DNA from: Duganella sp. Root1480D1
GTDB taxonomy: Bacteria; Pseudomonadota; Gammaproteobacteria; Burkholderiales; Burkholderiaceae_D
NCBI RefSeq assembly: GCF_001427305.1
Contig: NZ_LMFZ01000005.1
Coordinates: 1 to 64,000 of the forward strand
DNA length: 64,000 bases
Reading direction: 5' to 3'
The position numbers and the translations under genes were made by a program. Under the pieces are notes generated by a model that did not search any database, was not told the origin of the DNA, and was given only the letters and a program-made list of their open reading frames with translations. Positions 35,154 through 43,958 of the stretch are shown one piece after another (the stretch's first letter is position 1; each line of letters opens with the position of its first letter).

Positions 35154-36377
35154 CTATTCGTAGCGCAAGGCTTCGATCGGGTCGAGCTTGGCAGCTTTGG
35201 CGGCGGGGAGGACGCCGAAGATAACGCCTACGCCGGCGGAGAACATCACCGACAACACCACCGCCCACCAGGGTACATATGCGCCCGGGAAGTCGGGAAT
35301 CACACTGGCGATGGCATGGCCCAAGCCATAACCTAGCAGCACGCCGATCGCACCACCGAGCATCGACAAGGTCACCGCCTCGATCAGGAACTGCATCAGG
35401 ATGTCGCGGCTGCGCGCGCCGATCGCCTTGCAGATGCCGATCTCGCGCGTGCGCTCGCTGACCGACACCAGCATGATGTTCATGATCCCGATCCCGCCCA
35501 CCAGCAGTGCAATGCCCACCACGCCGCCCATCACCAGCGTGACCGTGGTGGTCACCGTCTCGAAGCTCTTGAGGAACTGGTCGGAAGACTGGATTTCGAA
35601 GTCATCCTTCTGCTCCGCGCGCAGGCGATGCGATTGCCGCATCACCGTGGCAATGCGCTCCTTGAGCTCTTCGGTGCGGCCGATGTCGCTGATCGACAGC
35701 GTGATCGAGATGTTCGGCTTGCGCGTATTGCCGATCAGGCTCTGCCCGGTGCGAAACGGCACCAGCACCTGGTCATCCTGCGACATGCCGAGGATTTCGC
35801 CCTTCTTTTCCAGCACGCCGACGATCTTGAACCATTCGCCGGAAAACTGGATGAACTCACCCAGCGGGTTGTCCGGCAGGTGCAGCAACTCAATCATTTT
35901 TTCGCCGATCACGCATACGCGCCGCGCGCCCGCATTATCGGATTCGCTGATGAAGCGTCCCAGGCGCGGGTAGCTGCCATTGACTTCCATGAAGGCCGCG
36001 GTCACCGCCAGTTGCTGGCGGCTGGAAGCGGTCTGGTTGCCATAGCGGACTTCACCGCCGGGGAACATGAAGGCCGGGCTCAGTTCGCGAATACCGTCCA
36101 CGTGGCCACGCAACTGTTCCACGTCCTCGAATTGCAGGTAGTTGACCTTGCCCCGCATGACGTCCTTGAAATCGTTCTTCGCGTGCACCGTCAACGCGTT
36201 GCCGCCCAGGCCTTCGAACTGGCGCGTGATCGATTGCGACAAGCCCTGGATCAGCGAAATGACCGTGATCACCGACGCCACGCCGATGATGATGCCCAGC
36301 GAAGTCAGGAAGCTGCGCATGCGATGCGCCCGGATCGCTGCCATGGCCGAACGCAGGGCTTCGATAAAGATGTACAT
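35154..36377 (-). CDS. ABC transporter permease, MacB/FtsX type
   Basis: 407 aa. The N-terminal helix is followed by a large periplasmic MacB-like domain (about 45-260), then three C-terminal helices starting LVMGGVVGIALLVGGIGI with the coupling segment SERTREIGICKAIGARSRDI near 315-334 and the final LDPIEALRYE. It is the last gene of a three-gene operon with a separate ATPase (14 bp upstream) and a MacA-like adaptor. It is a mechanotransmission-type pump component that exports from the periplasm. The cargo is unknown, and no TolC gene is adjacent. Confidence 0.93.
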   Translation of the reverse strand: MYIFIEALRSAMAAIRAHRMRSFLTSLGIIIGVASVITVISLIQGLSQSITRQFEGLGGNALTVHAKNDFKDVMRGKVNYLQFEDVEQLRGHVDGIRELSPAFMFPGGEVRYGNQTASSRQQLAVTAAFMEVNGSYPRLGRFISESDNAGARRVCVIGEKMIELLHLPDNPLGEFIQFSGEWFKIVGVLEKKGEILGMSQDDQVLVPFRTGQSLIGNTRKPNISITLSISDIGRTEELKERIATVMRQSHRLRAEQKDDFEIQSSDQFLKSFETVTTTVTLVMGGVVGIALLVGGIGIMNIMLVSVSERTREIGICKAIGARSRDILMQFLIEAVTLSMLGGAIGVLLGYGLGHAIASVIPDFPGAYVPWWAVVLSVMFSAGVGVIFGVLPAAKAAKLDPIEALRYE

Positions 36378-36391
36378 CGCTTACCCTCCCC

Positions 36392-37075
36392 TCATGCGCC
36401 CAACACGCGCTGGTCGGACAGGACGCGCCCGTCCTGCAGGCGCACGATGCGCTGGCATTGCTCGGCAATGTCCGGCTCGTGCGTCACCATCACCACCGTC
36501 TGCCCGTTGCGGTGCACATCCTTGATCAGCGCCATGATTTCACGCGTCGTGGCCGAATCCAGGTTGCCGGTCGGTTCATCGGCCAGCAGGATCGACGGCT
36601 TGCCCACCAGCGCGCGCGCAATGGCCACGCGCTGCCGCTGTCCGCCGGACAGCTCGTTCGGCCGGTGGTGCATGCGCGCCCCCAGGCCGACGTGCTCCAG
36701 CGCCTCGCGCGCCATGCGCTTGCGCTCGGACGGCGGAATGCCGCGGTAGATCAGCGGCTGCGCCACATTGTCCAGCGCCGAATGGCGCGGCAGCAGGTGG
36801 AAGCTCTGGAAGATGAAGCCGATTTCTTCGTTGCGTACCTGGGCCAGGTCGTCACTGGCCATGGTTGCCACATCTTTCCCGTTCAGGAAATAGGTGCCGG
36901 CGCTCGCGCGGTCCAGGCAGCCGACGATATTCATCATGGTCGACTTGCCGGAACCGGAGGCGCCAATGAAGGCCACCAGCTCATTGCGTTCGATGTGCAG
37001 ATCGACGCCCTGCAAGGCATGCACGGTCTGGTCGCCCATCTGGTACTGCTTGGTAATGCCGGTCAGCGTAATCAC
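36392..37075 (-). CDS. ABC transporter ATP-binding protein, MacB/LolD type
   Basis: 227 aa. Walker A is GASGSGKST (residues 38-46), the signature is LSGGQRQRVAIARAL near 142, Walker B is ILLADEPTGNLDS and the switch is VVMVTHEPD. It powers the permease at 35154 from the cytosolic face. Its start overlaps the adaptor stop by 4 bp. Confidence 0.95.
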   Translation of the reverse strand: MITLTGITKQYQMGDQTVHALQGVDLHIERNELVAFIGASGSGKSTMMNIVGCLDRASAGTYFLNGKDVATMASDDLAQVRNEEIGFIFQSFHLLPRHSALDNVAQPLIYRGIPPSERKRMAREALEHVGLGARMHHRPNELSGGQRQRVAIARALVGKPSILLADEPTGNLDSATTREIMALIKDVHRNGQTVVMVTHEPDIAEQCQRIVRLQDGRVLSDQRVLGA

Positions 37076-38289
37076 GGTTTGCTTCCGTCCGCGACCTTGA
37101 GCGGCTTGGCATCGAGCGCCTTGGCTTTGACTGCGCTGCCCTCACGCAGGTCGCGCAAGGTGCGCGCCGGCCCCACTGCGACGGTTTCGCCCAGTGCCAG
37201 GCCCTTGGTAATTTCCTGGTTGCTGTCATCCGACAGGCCCAACTCCACGGTGCGCTTCTTCGCCACGCCATCGACAATCGCGTACACATAATTGCTGCGC
37301 TTGCCCTTGCCTTCCGACGCCTCGCTCAGTTGCACCGCCTGCAGCGGGACCACCGGGCGCGGCGCACCGTCGCCGGTCACGATCTCCGCGCGGCAGGTCA
37401 TGCCGGAGCGCAGCGCCAGCTGGTGGGCGGCCAGCTTCACCTTGACCACATAGCTGCGGCCCTGGCTGGCCGCCTGGCCTAAAGCCTGGGCTTTCGGCGC
37501 CAACGAGACCGATTCCACGCTGCCGGCCAGCGGATGATCGGCATAGGCGGACGGGAAGATCCGGGTTTTCAACCCCGCCGTCACGTTGGCGATATCACCC
37601 TCGTCGACATTCACTTCCGCGATCATCGAGCCCACGTCGGCAATCGTCATCAGGCTGGAGCCGGCGATGCCGGTGGCGCTGGCAACGGCCGTTTCACCCG
37701 CCTTGATGGAGACGCTGGTGGCGGTGCCCGAAATCGGCGCCCGCACCTCGGTCTTGGCCAGGCGCTCCTGCGCCAGCGCCAGCATCGCAGTCGCTTGCTG
37801 GCGGCTTTCGCGCGCGCTGCGCAGCGCCACTACGGCCAGGTCCACCGCCAGCTTGGCATCGTCCAGGCGCGACACGTCGATGAACTTGGCCGCAGCAAGC
37901 TGGCGTGAGCGCTCCAGCTTGCGCTGCTGGTTGTCCAGGTCGATCTGTGCTCGGTCAACGCTGACGGCCGCATTGCGCACGGCCGCTTCCTGCTGCGCCA
38001 CGTCGGCCTTGTAGGTGCTCGGATCGAGGCGCAGTACCACCTGCCCTTTCGCGATCTGGTCGCCTTCCTTCACCAGCACTTCGGACACCTTGCCGATCAC
38101 CTCAGGCGAAAGTTGCACCTCCTGGCGGTACACCAGGCTGCCGGAGGCCAGCACCGCCGGGTAAATCGCCTTGTTTTCGACCTTGGCCAGTTCGGCTTCG
38201 ATCTTCACTGGCGAACCGCCGAATTTGACGGCAACAGGAATGCCGATCATGGCCGCAACCACGGCCAATGCAATCAGTTTGCGTTGCAT
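37072..38289 (-). CDS. MacA-like periplasmic adaptor (HlyD family)
   Basis: 405 aa. The N-terminal signal anchor (about 5-20) is followed by a lipoyl half-motif near 60-85 (VSEVLVKEGDQIAKGQVVLR), a coiled-coil hairpin at about 95-170, the second lipoyl half (VRAPISGTATSVSIKAGE) and barrel domains. It bridges the ABC permease to an outer membrane channel encoded elsewhere. It overlaps the ATPase gene by 4 bp and follows the Yip1-like gene by 7 bp. Confidence 0.94.
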   Translation of the reverse strand: MQRKLIALAVVAAMIGIPVAVKFGGSPVKIEAELAKVENKAIYPAVLASGSLVYRQEVQLSPEVIGKVSEVLVKEGDQIAKGQVVLRLDPSTYKADVAQQEAAVRNAAVSVDRAQIDLDNQQRKLERSRQLAAAKFIDVSRLDDAKLAVDLAVVALRSARESRQQATAMLALAQERLAKTEVRAPISGTATSVSIKAGETAVASATGIAGSSLMTIADVGSMIAEVNVDEGDIANVTAGLKTRIFPSAYADHPLAGSVESVSLAPKAQALGQAASQGRSYVVKVKLAAHQLALRSGMTCRAEIVTGDGAPRPVVPLQAVQLSEASEGKGKRSNYVYAIVDGVAKKRTVELGLSDDSNQEITKGLALGETVAVGPARTLRDLREGSAVKAKALDAKPLKVADGSKP

Positions 38290-38296
38290 GTACGCC

Positions 38297-38977
38297 TCAG
38301 TTCTTGAACAGGATCCAGGCGCTCCAGCAACCGTAGATCAGCACATAAGGCAGCGCCGCAATCACGGCGCAGGTGACGCCGCTCTTGCCGGTCCAGGCGC
38401 GCAGGCCGGTCATCGTCAGCACGAAGACCCAGATGTCGGTAAGCTTGAGTGCGCTGGCGATGCCGACCCACGGCGTATGTGGTGCAGCATGCACCAGCAG
38501 GAAATTCAGCGACAGCATGTCGGCCTGTTCGAACGCCAGTTGGCCTTTGCCGGTCGCAATCTGCAGCGCCATCAGCGGCACCCCGATCAGGCCTGGCAGC
38601 GACGCCCAGACAGCCAGCGAGAAGCCGGATTTGAAGCTCAACTCCATGCTGGCCAATTTACCCGCCAGCCAGAAATAGAATCCCATCAAGCTGTAAATGA
38701 CCAGCGTGCCCGCTACCACGCCGGCCACGCCCATTCCCATCATCACGCCGCGCGTCATGGATTTACCGGCCGCCGCGCGCTGGTCGGCCGACATGTCCGG
38801 CGGGAAGGCATTGGACATCATCCAGTCCCAGTCCACCGTCTGGAAGTACCAGACCAGGATGCTGATGCTGCACACGTAGAGCAACAGCAGCGGCAGCCAG
38901 GCCCGCGGGCGCTCCTTCAGCGCCGCGAAGGCGGCCGACGGTTCATAGAAAACTTGCGTAAGTTGAGCGAATGCCAT
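38297..38977 (-). CDS. Yip1-domain membrane protein
   Basis: 226 aa with five to six membrane helices (near 28-46, 78-103, 118-140, 150-165, 175-195 and 203-222). The soluble N-terminus (AFAQLTQVFYEPSAAFAAL) and the helix arrangement fit the bacterial Yip1 family. Function in bacteria is not established. It is the first gene of the ABC operon and could assist that transporter (inference). Confidence 0.78.
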   Translation of the reverse strand: MAFAQLTQVFYEPSAAFAALKERPRAWLPLLLLYVCSISILVWYFQTVDWDWMMSNAFPPDMSADQRAAAGKSMTRGVMMGMGVAGVVAGTLVIYSLMGFYFWLAGKLASMELSFKSGFSLAVWASLPGLIGVPLMALQIATGKGQLAFEQADMLSLNFLLVHAAPHTPWVGIASALKLTDIWVFVLTMTGLRAWTGKSGVTCAVIAALPYVLIYGCWSAWILFKN

Positions 38978-39053
38978 GCACGTGCCTTGCCATAAAAGTA
39001 ATTAAAAATTTATTATAACAACTTGGCAATTTGCATTGGCAAAACTTTAGCGA

Positions 39054-39614
39054 TTACAGCGGTGAGGGATAACTGACGTCGAGAATTTCCAGTTCCTCGG
39101 CACCGTTTGGCGTATGCAGCAGCACGGTGTCGCCTTCGCGCGCCTTGGTCAGTGTGCGGGCGACGGGGCTGATCCAGCTGACCTTGCCCTTCAACGGGTC
39201 GAATTCGTCGATGCCGACGATGGTGATGGTGTGTTCTTCGCCATCGCGCTTGGCGTAAGTCACCGTGGCGCCGAAGAACACCTGGTCATTGCCATGATGG
39301 ATGCTGGGGTCCACCACTTCGGCCAGGTCCATGCGCTTGGTCAGGAAACGGATGCGGCGGTCAATCTCGCGCAGGCGGCGCTTGCCGTAAATATAGTCGC
39401 CGTTCTCCGAACGGTCGCCGTTCGAGGCGGCCCAGTGCACCACCTTCACCACTTCCGGACGCTCGACGTCAATCAATTGCAGCAGCTCGTCCTTGATGCG
39501 CTGGTAGCCAGCCGGCGTAATGTAATTCTTGGATCCGGGCGGAATCGGCGGCGCCCCTGGCGGCAGGTCGTCGTCATCGTCCTGTTCGCCCTCTTTGACA
39601 AAAGCTTTGTTCAT
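39054..39614 (-). CDS. greB: Transcription elongation factor GreB
   Basis: 186 aa. The N-terminal coiled coil includes YITPAGYQRIKDELLQLIDV and the acidic tip segment NGDRSENGDYIYGKRRLREID, which reaches the polymerase active site. The C-terminal FKBP-like domain ends VSYP. GreB induces cleavage of backtracked RNA. The first 28 residues are an acidic, proline-rich extension beyond the E. coli protein. It is divergent from the membrane protein at 39654. Confidence 0.95.
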   Translation of the reverse strand: MNKAFVKEGEQDDDDDLPPGAPPIPPGSKNYITPAGYQRIKDELLQLIDVERPEVVKVVHWAASNGDRSENGDYIYGKRRLREIDRRIRFLTKRMDLAEVVDPSIHHGNDQVFFGATVTYAKRDGEEHTITIVGIDEFDPLKGKVSWISPVARTLTKAREGDTVLLHTPNGAEELEILDVSYPSPL

Positions 39615-39653
39615 AACCGTTTTCTAATTGTTTGGTGCAATAATGGCACTCAC

Positions 39654-40235
39654 ATGAAGCGATTGTACACACTCAGGCGGCGCCTGTTCGCCCCCCTCGT
39701 CTACTTGGCAGCCCTGTTCCTGATCTTCGAGGAATGGCTGTGGGATGTCGGGGCGCGCCTGATGGCGAAGCTGGCCACCTTCCCCCCATTGCGGGGCTTG
39801 GAGCGCATCATCTGCAGCCTGGGTCCGTCCGCCGCCATGGCCGTGTTCCTGCTGCCGGCCCTGATGCTGTTCCCGGTCAAGCTGCTGGCCTTGTTCGCCA
39901 TGGCGCGCGGCCATGCCTTCATGGGCATCAGCGTGTTCGTGCTGGCCAAGGTGGCCGGCGCGGCAGCGGTAGCGCGGCTGTATGCCCTGACCCGGCCGTC
40001 CCTGCTGCGCCTGCGCTGGTTCGCCTGGCTGCATGGCCGCTTCATGGACGTGAAAGAACGCTGGATCGCCCGCCTGAAAGCCACTGCCGCCTGGCGCGAA
40101 TGCCGCGCCCTGGTCGACGCTGTGCGCGGGCGCCTGCGCCGCTGGCGTGCCGGCTGGCGCCGCGGCCGCTTCGCCGCCCGCCCGATGCGCGTGCTGCGCC
40201 GCTTCAGCGCGTTCTGGCGCATGCGCCGCCGCTGA
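39654..40235 (+). CDS. Membrane protein with basic C-terminal tail
   Basis: 193 aa from the ATG at 39654, which lies 39 bp from the divergent greB start. Two or three hydrophobic segments occupy about 12-30, 55-75 and 80-110, and the last 80 residues are extremely rich in Arg and Trp. No family was recognised. It is 15 bp upstream of the histidine kinase gene and probably shares its transcript. The longer in-frame extension upstream runs through greB and is rejected. Confidence 0.65.
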   Translation: MKRLYTLRRRLFAPLVYLAALFLIFEEWLWDVGARLMAKLATFPPLRGLERIICSLGPSAAMAVFLLPALMLFPVKLLALFAMARGHAFMGISVFVLAKVAGAAAVARLYALTRPSLLRLRWFAWLHGRFMDVKERWIARLKATAAWRECRALVDAVRGRLRRWRAGWRRGRFAARPMRVLRRFSAFWRMRRR

Positions 40236-40250
40236 CCCGCCAACCGTCCC

Positions 40251-41342
40251 ATGCGCCCTGCCTTGCCGACCGCCCTGCACCATATCGCCGCCAACGCTCC
40301 CGGACTGGTCTACCAGTTCCGCCGCCATGCCGATGGCAGCGTGTCCTTTCCGTATCTGAGCGATGGCTGCCTGGCCCTGCTGGGCATCAATGCCGCCGAA
40401 CTGCAGGCCGAGCCGGAACGCTTCCTGTCGCTGGTGCTGCCGGAAGACCGGCCGGCCTACCTGGAGTCGATGCAGTCCTCCGCCAACTCGCTGTGGAGCT
40501 GGAACTGGGAGGGCCGCATCTGGGTCGAGGCCTGGAAAGACGTGAAATGGATCAACCTGCGCAGCACCCCGCACGCCCTGCCCGATGGCAGCGTGCAGTG
40601 GGAAGGCATGATGTCCAATATCACGGAGAGCAAGCAAGAGCAGCTCGAAGTGCGCGCCAGCCGCGCCCGCCTGGCCGAGCTCACCGCCCATATCGAACGG
40701 GTCAAGGAGCAGGAACGCGAACGCATCGCGCGCGAAATCCACGACGACCTGGGCGGCAACCTGACCGCCATCAAGATGGCCCTGGCCATGCTGGCCGCGC
40801 GCCTGCCGCAAGGCGATGAAACCTTGCAGCAAAAAGCCGCCTACGTCGACTCCCTGGTCGACCGCACCATCGACGCGGTGCACCGCCTGACGCTGGACCT
40901 GCGCCCTTCCGTGCTGGACTTCGGCCTGCTGCCGGCGCTGGAATGGCAGGTCAAGGAATTCGAAGCCCAGGCCGGCATCGCCTGTACCCTGCAGGCCAGC
41001 ATGAAAGAGCTCGAGCTCGATCCCGAACAAGCCGCCGCCCTGTTCCGCATCGCGCAGGAAGCGCTGACCAATATCGCCAAGCACGCGCAAGCCAGCGCGG
41101 TCACGGTCAAGCTGACCCGCAGCCGCGGCGTGCTGACCCTGAAGATCATCGATAACGGCCGCGGCATCCATCCGGCCGACCGCGCCAAGCCCGATTCCTT
41201 TGGCTTGCGCGGCATGGCCGAGCGCGCGCGGGCGCTGGGCGGTACGCTGAACCTGGGCCATGCGGCCGGCGGCGGCACCGAGGTGGCGATCAAAATCCGC
41301 CTCCCGGCCCACGCGCCAGACGTTACAATTGGCCATGAGTGA
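40251..41342 (+). CDS. PAS-containing sensor histidine kinase, NarX/HisKA_3 type
   Basis: 363 aa without membrane segments. A PAS domain (about 10-125) has LVYQFRRHADGSVSFPYLSD. A coiled coil leads to the HisKA_3 dimerisation segment with the phospho-acceptor H164 in REIHDDLGG. The ATPase domain has FRIAQEALTNIAKHA, DNGRGI and GLRGMAERA. The kinase should phosphorylate the response regulator whose gene overlaps it by 8 bp. The signal is unknown and would be cytosolic. Confidence 0.93.
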   Translation: MRPALPTALHHIAANAPGLVYQFRRHADGSVSFPYLSDGCLALLGINAAELQAEPERFLSLVLPEDRPAYLESMQSSANSLWSWNWEGRIWVEAWKDVKWINLRSTPHALPDGSVQWEGMMSNITESKQEQLEVRASRARLAELTAHIERVKEQERERIAREIHDDLGGNLTAIKMALAMLAARLPQGDETLQQKAAYVDSLVDRTIDAVHRLTLDLRPSVLDFGLLPALEWQVKEFEAQAGIACTLQASMKELELDPEQAAALFRIAQEALTNIAKHAQASAVTVKLTRSRGVLTLKIIDNGRGIHPADRAKPDSFGLRGMAERARALGGTLNLGHAAGGGTEVAIKIRLPAHAPDVTIGHE

Positions 41343-41982
41343 AAAAGCCGTCATCAAAGTTTTTATTGCCGACGACCATGCCATCGTGCGCGAGGGGCTG
41401 AAGCAGATCCTGGCCGAAACCAAGGACATCGTCGTGGCCGGCGAAGCCGAAAATGGCCTCGATGCCATCAAGTTGTTCCGCAAGTCCGGCTGCAATGTTT
41501 TACTGCTTGATATCTCCCTGCCCGACCGCAACGGCATTGAAGTACTGAAACAGGTCAAGAAGGACAAACCTGAACTGTCCGTGCTGATGCTGTCCATGCA
41601 TCGCGAAGACCAGTACGCCATCCGTTCGCTCAAGGCCGGCGCCTCCGGCTACCTCACCAAACAAAGTGCACCGAAAGAGTTAGTAAATGCAATCCGCCAG
41701 TGCGCAGCAGGGTTAAAATATGTCAGTCCGGCACTGGCCCAGGAATTGGCCAACCATGTCGGCGAGGACCACCAGGCTGCGCCTCACGAAACCCTGTCGG
41801 ACCGCGAGTACCAGACCCTGACCATGATTGCCTCCGGCAAGACGGTAGGCACCATTGCCAAGGAGCTATCGCTCTCGGTCAAGACAGTCAGCGAGTACCG
41901 CTCCCGCCTGCTGGCCAAGATGAACCTGAAGAACAGCGCCGAGCTCACGCACTACGCCATCAAGAACCAGCTGATCGATTAG
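41335..41982 (+). CDS. NarL/FixJ family response regulator
   Basis: 215 aa from the ATG at 41335. The receiver domain has acidic DD at residues 13-14, the phospho-acceptor D59 in LLLDISLP and K near 109. A LuxR-type helix-turn-helix follows (LSDREYQTLTMIASGKTVGT, then LSVKTVSEYRSRLLAKM). It is the partner of the overlapping histidine kinase. Target genes are unknown. Confidence 0.95.
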   Translation: MSEKAVIKVFIADDHAIVREGLKQILAETKDIVVAGEAENGLDAIKLFRKSGCNVLLLDISLPDRNGIEVLKQVKKDKPELSVLMLSMHREDQYAIRSLKAGASGYLTKQSAPKELVNAIRQCAAGLKYVSPALAQELANHVGEDHQAAPHETLSDREYQTLTMIASGKTVGTIAKELSLSVKTVSEYRSRLLAKMNLKNSAELTHYAIKNQLID

Positions 41983-42094
41983 AAATGATGCCAAGAAGTA
42001 AGCACATTTACTCCCGTTTATCACCGAATCGCGCGACTGGACAGTGGCTTAATATGCTGGTAATCGGTAAACCTTAGTAAAGGCTGTACGTCAG

Positions 42095-43669
42095 ATGTCT
42101 AGCAAACCCACCAATCCAGCCGCGGCGGATAATCCGGCTGATATCGCTCGCGAGGCATTCCGCCGCCTCGCTGTGCGCCGGATTGCCCCTACGCCAGACG
42201 CGTATCGCGACATCTACAATGAAATCGCCGGCATCGTGCAGGCACCGCCGGCGCCGGTGGTGCAGGAAAGCCCGGCAGAAACCATGCTGGCCCAGTTCGC
42301 CGCCCGCCTGACCGACCAGCCGGGCGACCTGGCCGACTTCGGCCGCCGCTTCAACCGCGCGGTCAAGGCGCGCGACTGGGAAACCTATGCCCGTACCCTG
42401 GCCGCGCTGGCCGAACGCCCGCTGGTCAAGGTAGGCGCCGGCGGCCTGGTGCCCGAAGAGAACAATGAACAGGCGCGCCTGCTGCGCGAGCTGCTGAGCC
42501 GCACCCTGACCTTTGCCGTTGCCTCCCTGTTGTCCGACAGCCCCAACCTGGTGGCCGAAGCCGAATCGCTCGGCGCCGCCACCAAGGAAGCGCACACCGA
42601 GGCTGCGCTGGCCGAGATCGGCAGCCGCCTGAAGGAGCTGTGCTACCAGATCGAGATCCGCAGCGGCGACACAGCCGAACAGCAGGAATTGCTGCTGCGC
42701 CTGTTCCGCCTGCTGCTGGAAAACGTCAGCGAACTGCTGGACGACGATTCCTGGCTGCGCGGCCAGATCGATGCCGTGCAAAACCTGATTGCCGGCCCGA
42801 TCGACCAGCGCGCGCTGGAAGAAGCCACGCGCAGCCTGAAAGACGTCATCTATAAACAGAGCCAGCTCAAGCACTCGATCACCGACGTCAAGGCCACCGT
42901 CAAGAACATGATGATGACCTTCATCGACCGCCTTGGCGCGGTGGCGACTTCGACCGGCGACTTCCACGAAAAGATCGGTGGCTACTCCGACAAGATTCGC
43001 GCCGCCCGCGATATCGGCGAGTTGAACCAGATCCTCGACGACGTGCTGAAGGAAACCCGCCAGGTGCAGAGCGAAGCCCTGAAAGCGCGCGACAATATGA
43101 TGGTGGCGCGCCAGGAAGTGCAGGATGCCGAAGCGCGCATCCATGCCCTGGAAGCCAAGCTGCAGCACTTGAGCGAACTGGTGCGCGAAGACCAGCTGAC
43201 CGGCTCGCTGAACCGGCGCGGCCTGGACGATGTGTTCGAGCGCGAAACTGCCCGCTCCGACCGGCGCGGCACCCCGCTGTGCATCGCCGTGCTGGACCTG
43301 GACGATTTCAAGAAGCTCAACGACACCATGGGCCACATCGCCGGCGACAACGCGCTCAAGCACCTGGTCAAGGTTGTCAAAGAGACCCTGCGCTCGATGG
43401 ACGTGATCGCCCGCTTCGGCGGCGAGGAATTCCTGATCCTGCTGCCGGAGACCACCATCGAGGCCGCCGAGGCCACCATGACCCGCCTGCAGCGCGAACT
43501 GACCCGCCACTTCTTCATGCATGAAAACGAGAAGGTACTGATCACCTTCTCGGCCGGCGTCGCCCTGCGCCGCCCGCACGAAGTCCAGGCCGACCTGGTC
43601 AAGCGTGCCGATGCAGCCATGTACCAGGCCAAGAAATCCGGCAAGAACCGGGTTGTCGTTGCCGAGTAA
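42095..43669 (+). CDS. GGDEF diguanylate cyclase with long helical N-terminus
   Basis: 524 aa. About 360 residues of mostly helical, coiled-coil-prone sequence with no membrane segment precede a GGDEF domain that starts at DQLTGSLNRRG. The signature GGEEF is at 442-446, with an I-site RSMD at 433-436 and metal site LDLDDFKKLND. It should make cyclic di-GMP with product inhibition. It is 112 bp downstream of the response regulator and 290 bp upstream of fliC, with its own terminator, so it is a separate unit that may serve the flagellar brake YcgR. Confidence 0.93.
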   Translation: MSSKPTNPAAADNPADIAREAFRRLAVRRIAPTPDAYRDIYNEIAGIVQAPPAPVVQESPAETMLAQFAARLTDQPGDLADFGRRFNRAVKARDWETYARTLAALAERPLVKVGAGGLVPEENNEQARLLRELLSRTLTFAVASLLSDSPNLVAEAESLGAATKEAHTEAALAEIGSRLKELCYQIEIRSGDTAEQQELLLRLFRLLLENVSELLDDDSWLRGQIDAVQNLIAGPIDQRALEEATRSLKDVIYKQSQLKHSITDVKATVKNMMMTFIDRLGAVATSTGDFHEKIGGYSDKIRAARDIGELNQILDDVLKETRQVQSEALKARDNMMVARQEVQDAEARIHALEAKLQHLSELVREDQLTGSLNRRGLDDVFERETARSDRRGTPLCIAVLDLDDFKKLNDTMGHIAGDNALKHLVKVVKETLRSMDVIARFGGEEFLILLPETTIEAAEATMTRLQRELTRHFFMHENEKVLITFSAGVALRRPHEVQADLVKRADAAMYQAKKSGKNRVVVAE

Positions 43670-43685
43670 GCAATGACAGGCCAGC

Positions 43686-43714
43686 AAGCCCGCCCCTCCC
43701 GGCGGGCTTTTTTT
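43686..43714 (+). terminator. Intrinsic terminator after the second diguanylate cyclase
   Basis: AAGCCCGCC (43686-43694) pairs with GGCGGGCTT (43701-43709), loop CCTCCC, followed by a run of T. It separates the cyclase from the fliC promoter region. Confidence 0.93.
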
Positions 43715-43749
43715 ATTTTCTTTGCCCGTGAAAAATATTTTTTTCGGCC

Positions 43750-43776
43750 TAAAGTTCAGGAAAAGCCCGCCGTTTA
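43750..43776 (+). promoter_or_regulatory. Sigma-28 (FliA) promoter upstream of fliC
   Basis: TAAAGTTC, 11 bp, then GCCGTTTA gives TAAA-N15-GCCGTTTA, a near match to the FliA consensus TAAAGTTT-N11-GCCGATAA with exact spacing. A start near 43784 would leave a fliC leader of about 175 nt. Confidence 0.8.
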
Positions 43777-43836
43777 AGCGGCACTCTGTCGGCAACTTGA
43801 GGGTGAAAACAGGGGGATTTGCCAGCTAAATCGCCC

Positions 43837-43863
43837 TAAAGGTTCCCGTGCGGCAACCGTTAC
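43837..43863 (+). promoter_or_regulatory. Second, weaker sigma-28-like site upstream of fliC
   Basis: TAAAGGTT, 11 bp, then ACCGTTAC has the same spacing as the upstream site, with fewer matches in the -10 part. It could be a second start giving a leader of about 90 nt. Confidence 0.4.
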
Positions 43864-43958
43864 CCAAAACAACAGCGGCTTGATCGTTACAGAACAGCGT
43901 GGCGGGCCAAAGTGAATGAGCAAATTGCCCAATCAGTAGTACCGAATGGAGAAATACC

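Noticed and set aside
39624..41633. Minus-strand open frame of 669 codons opposite the membrane protein and histidine kinase
   Set aside because: Antisense to genes with clear domains; codon pattern of a shadow frame.
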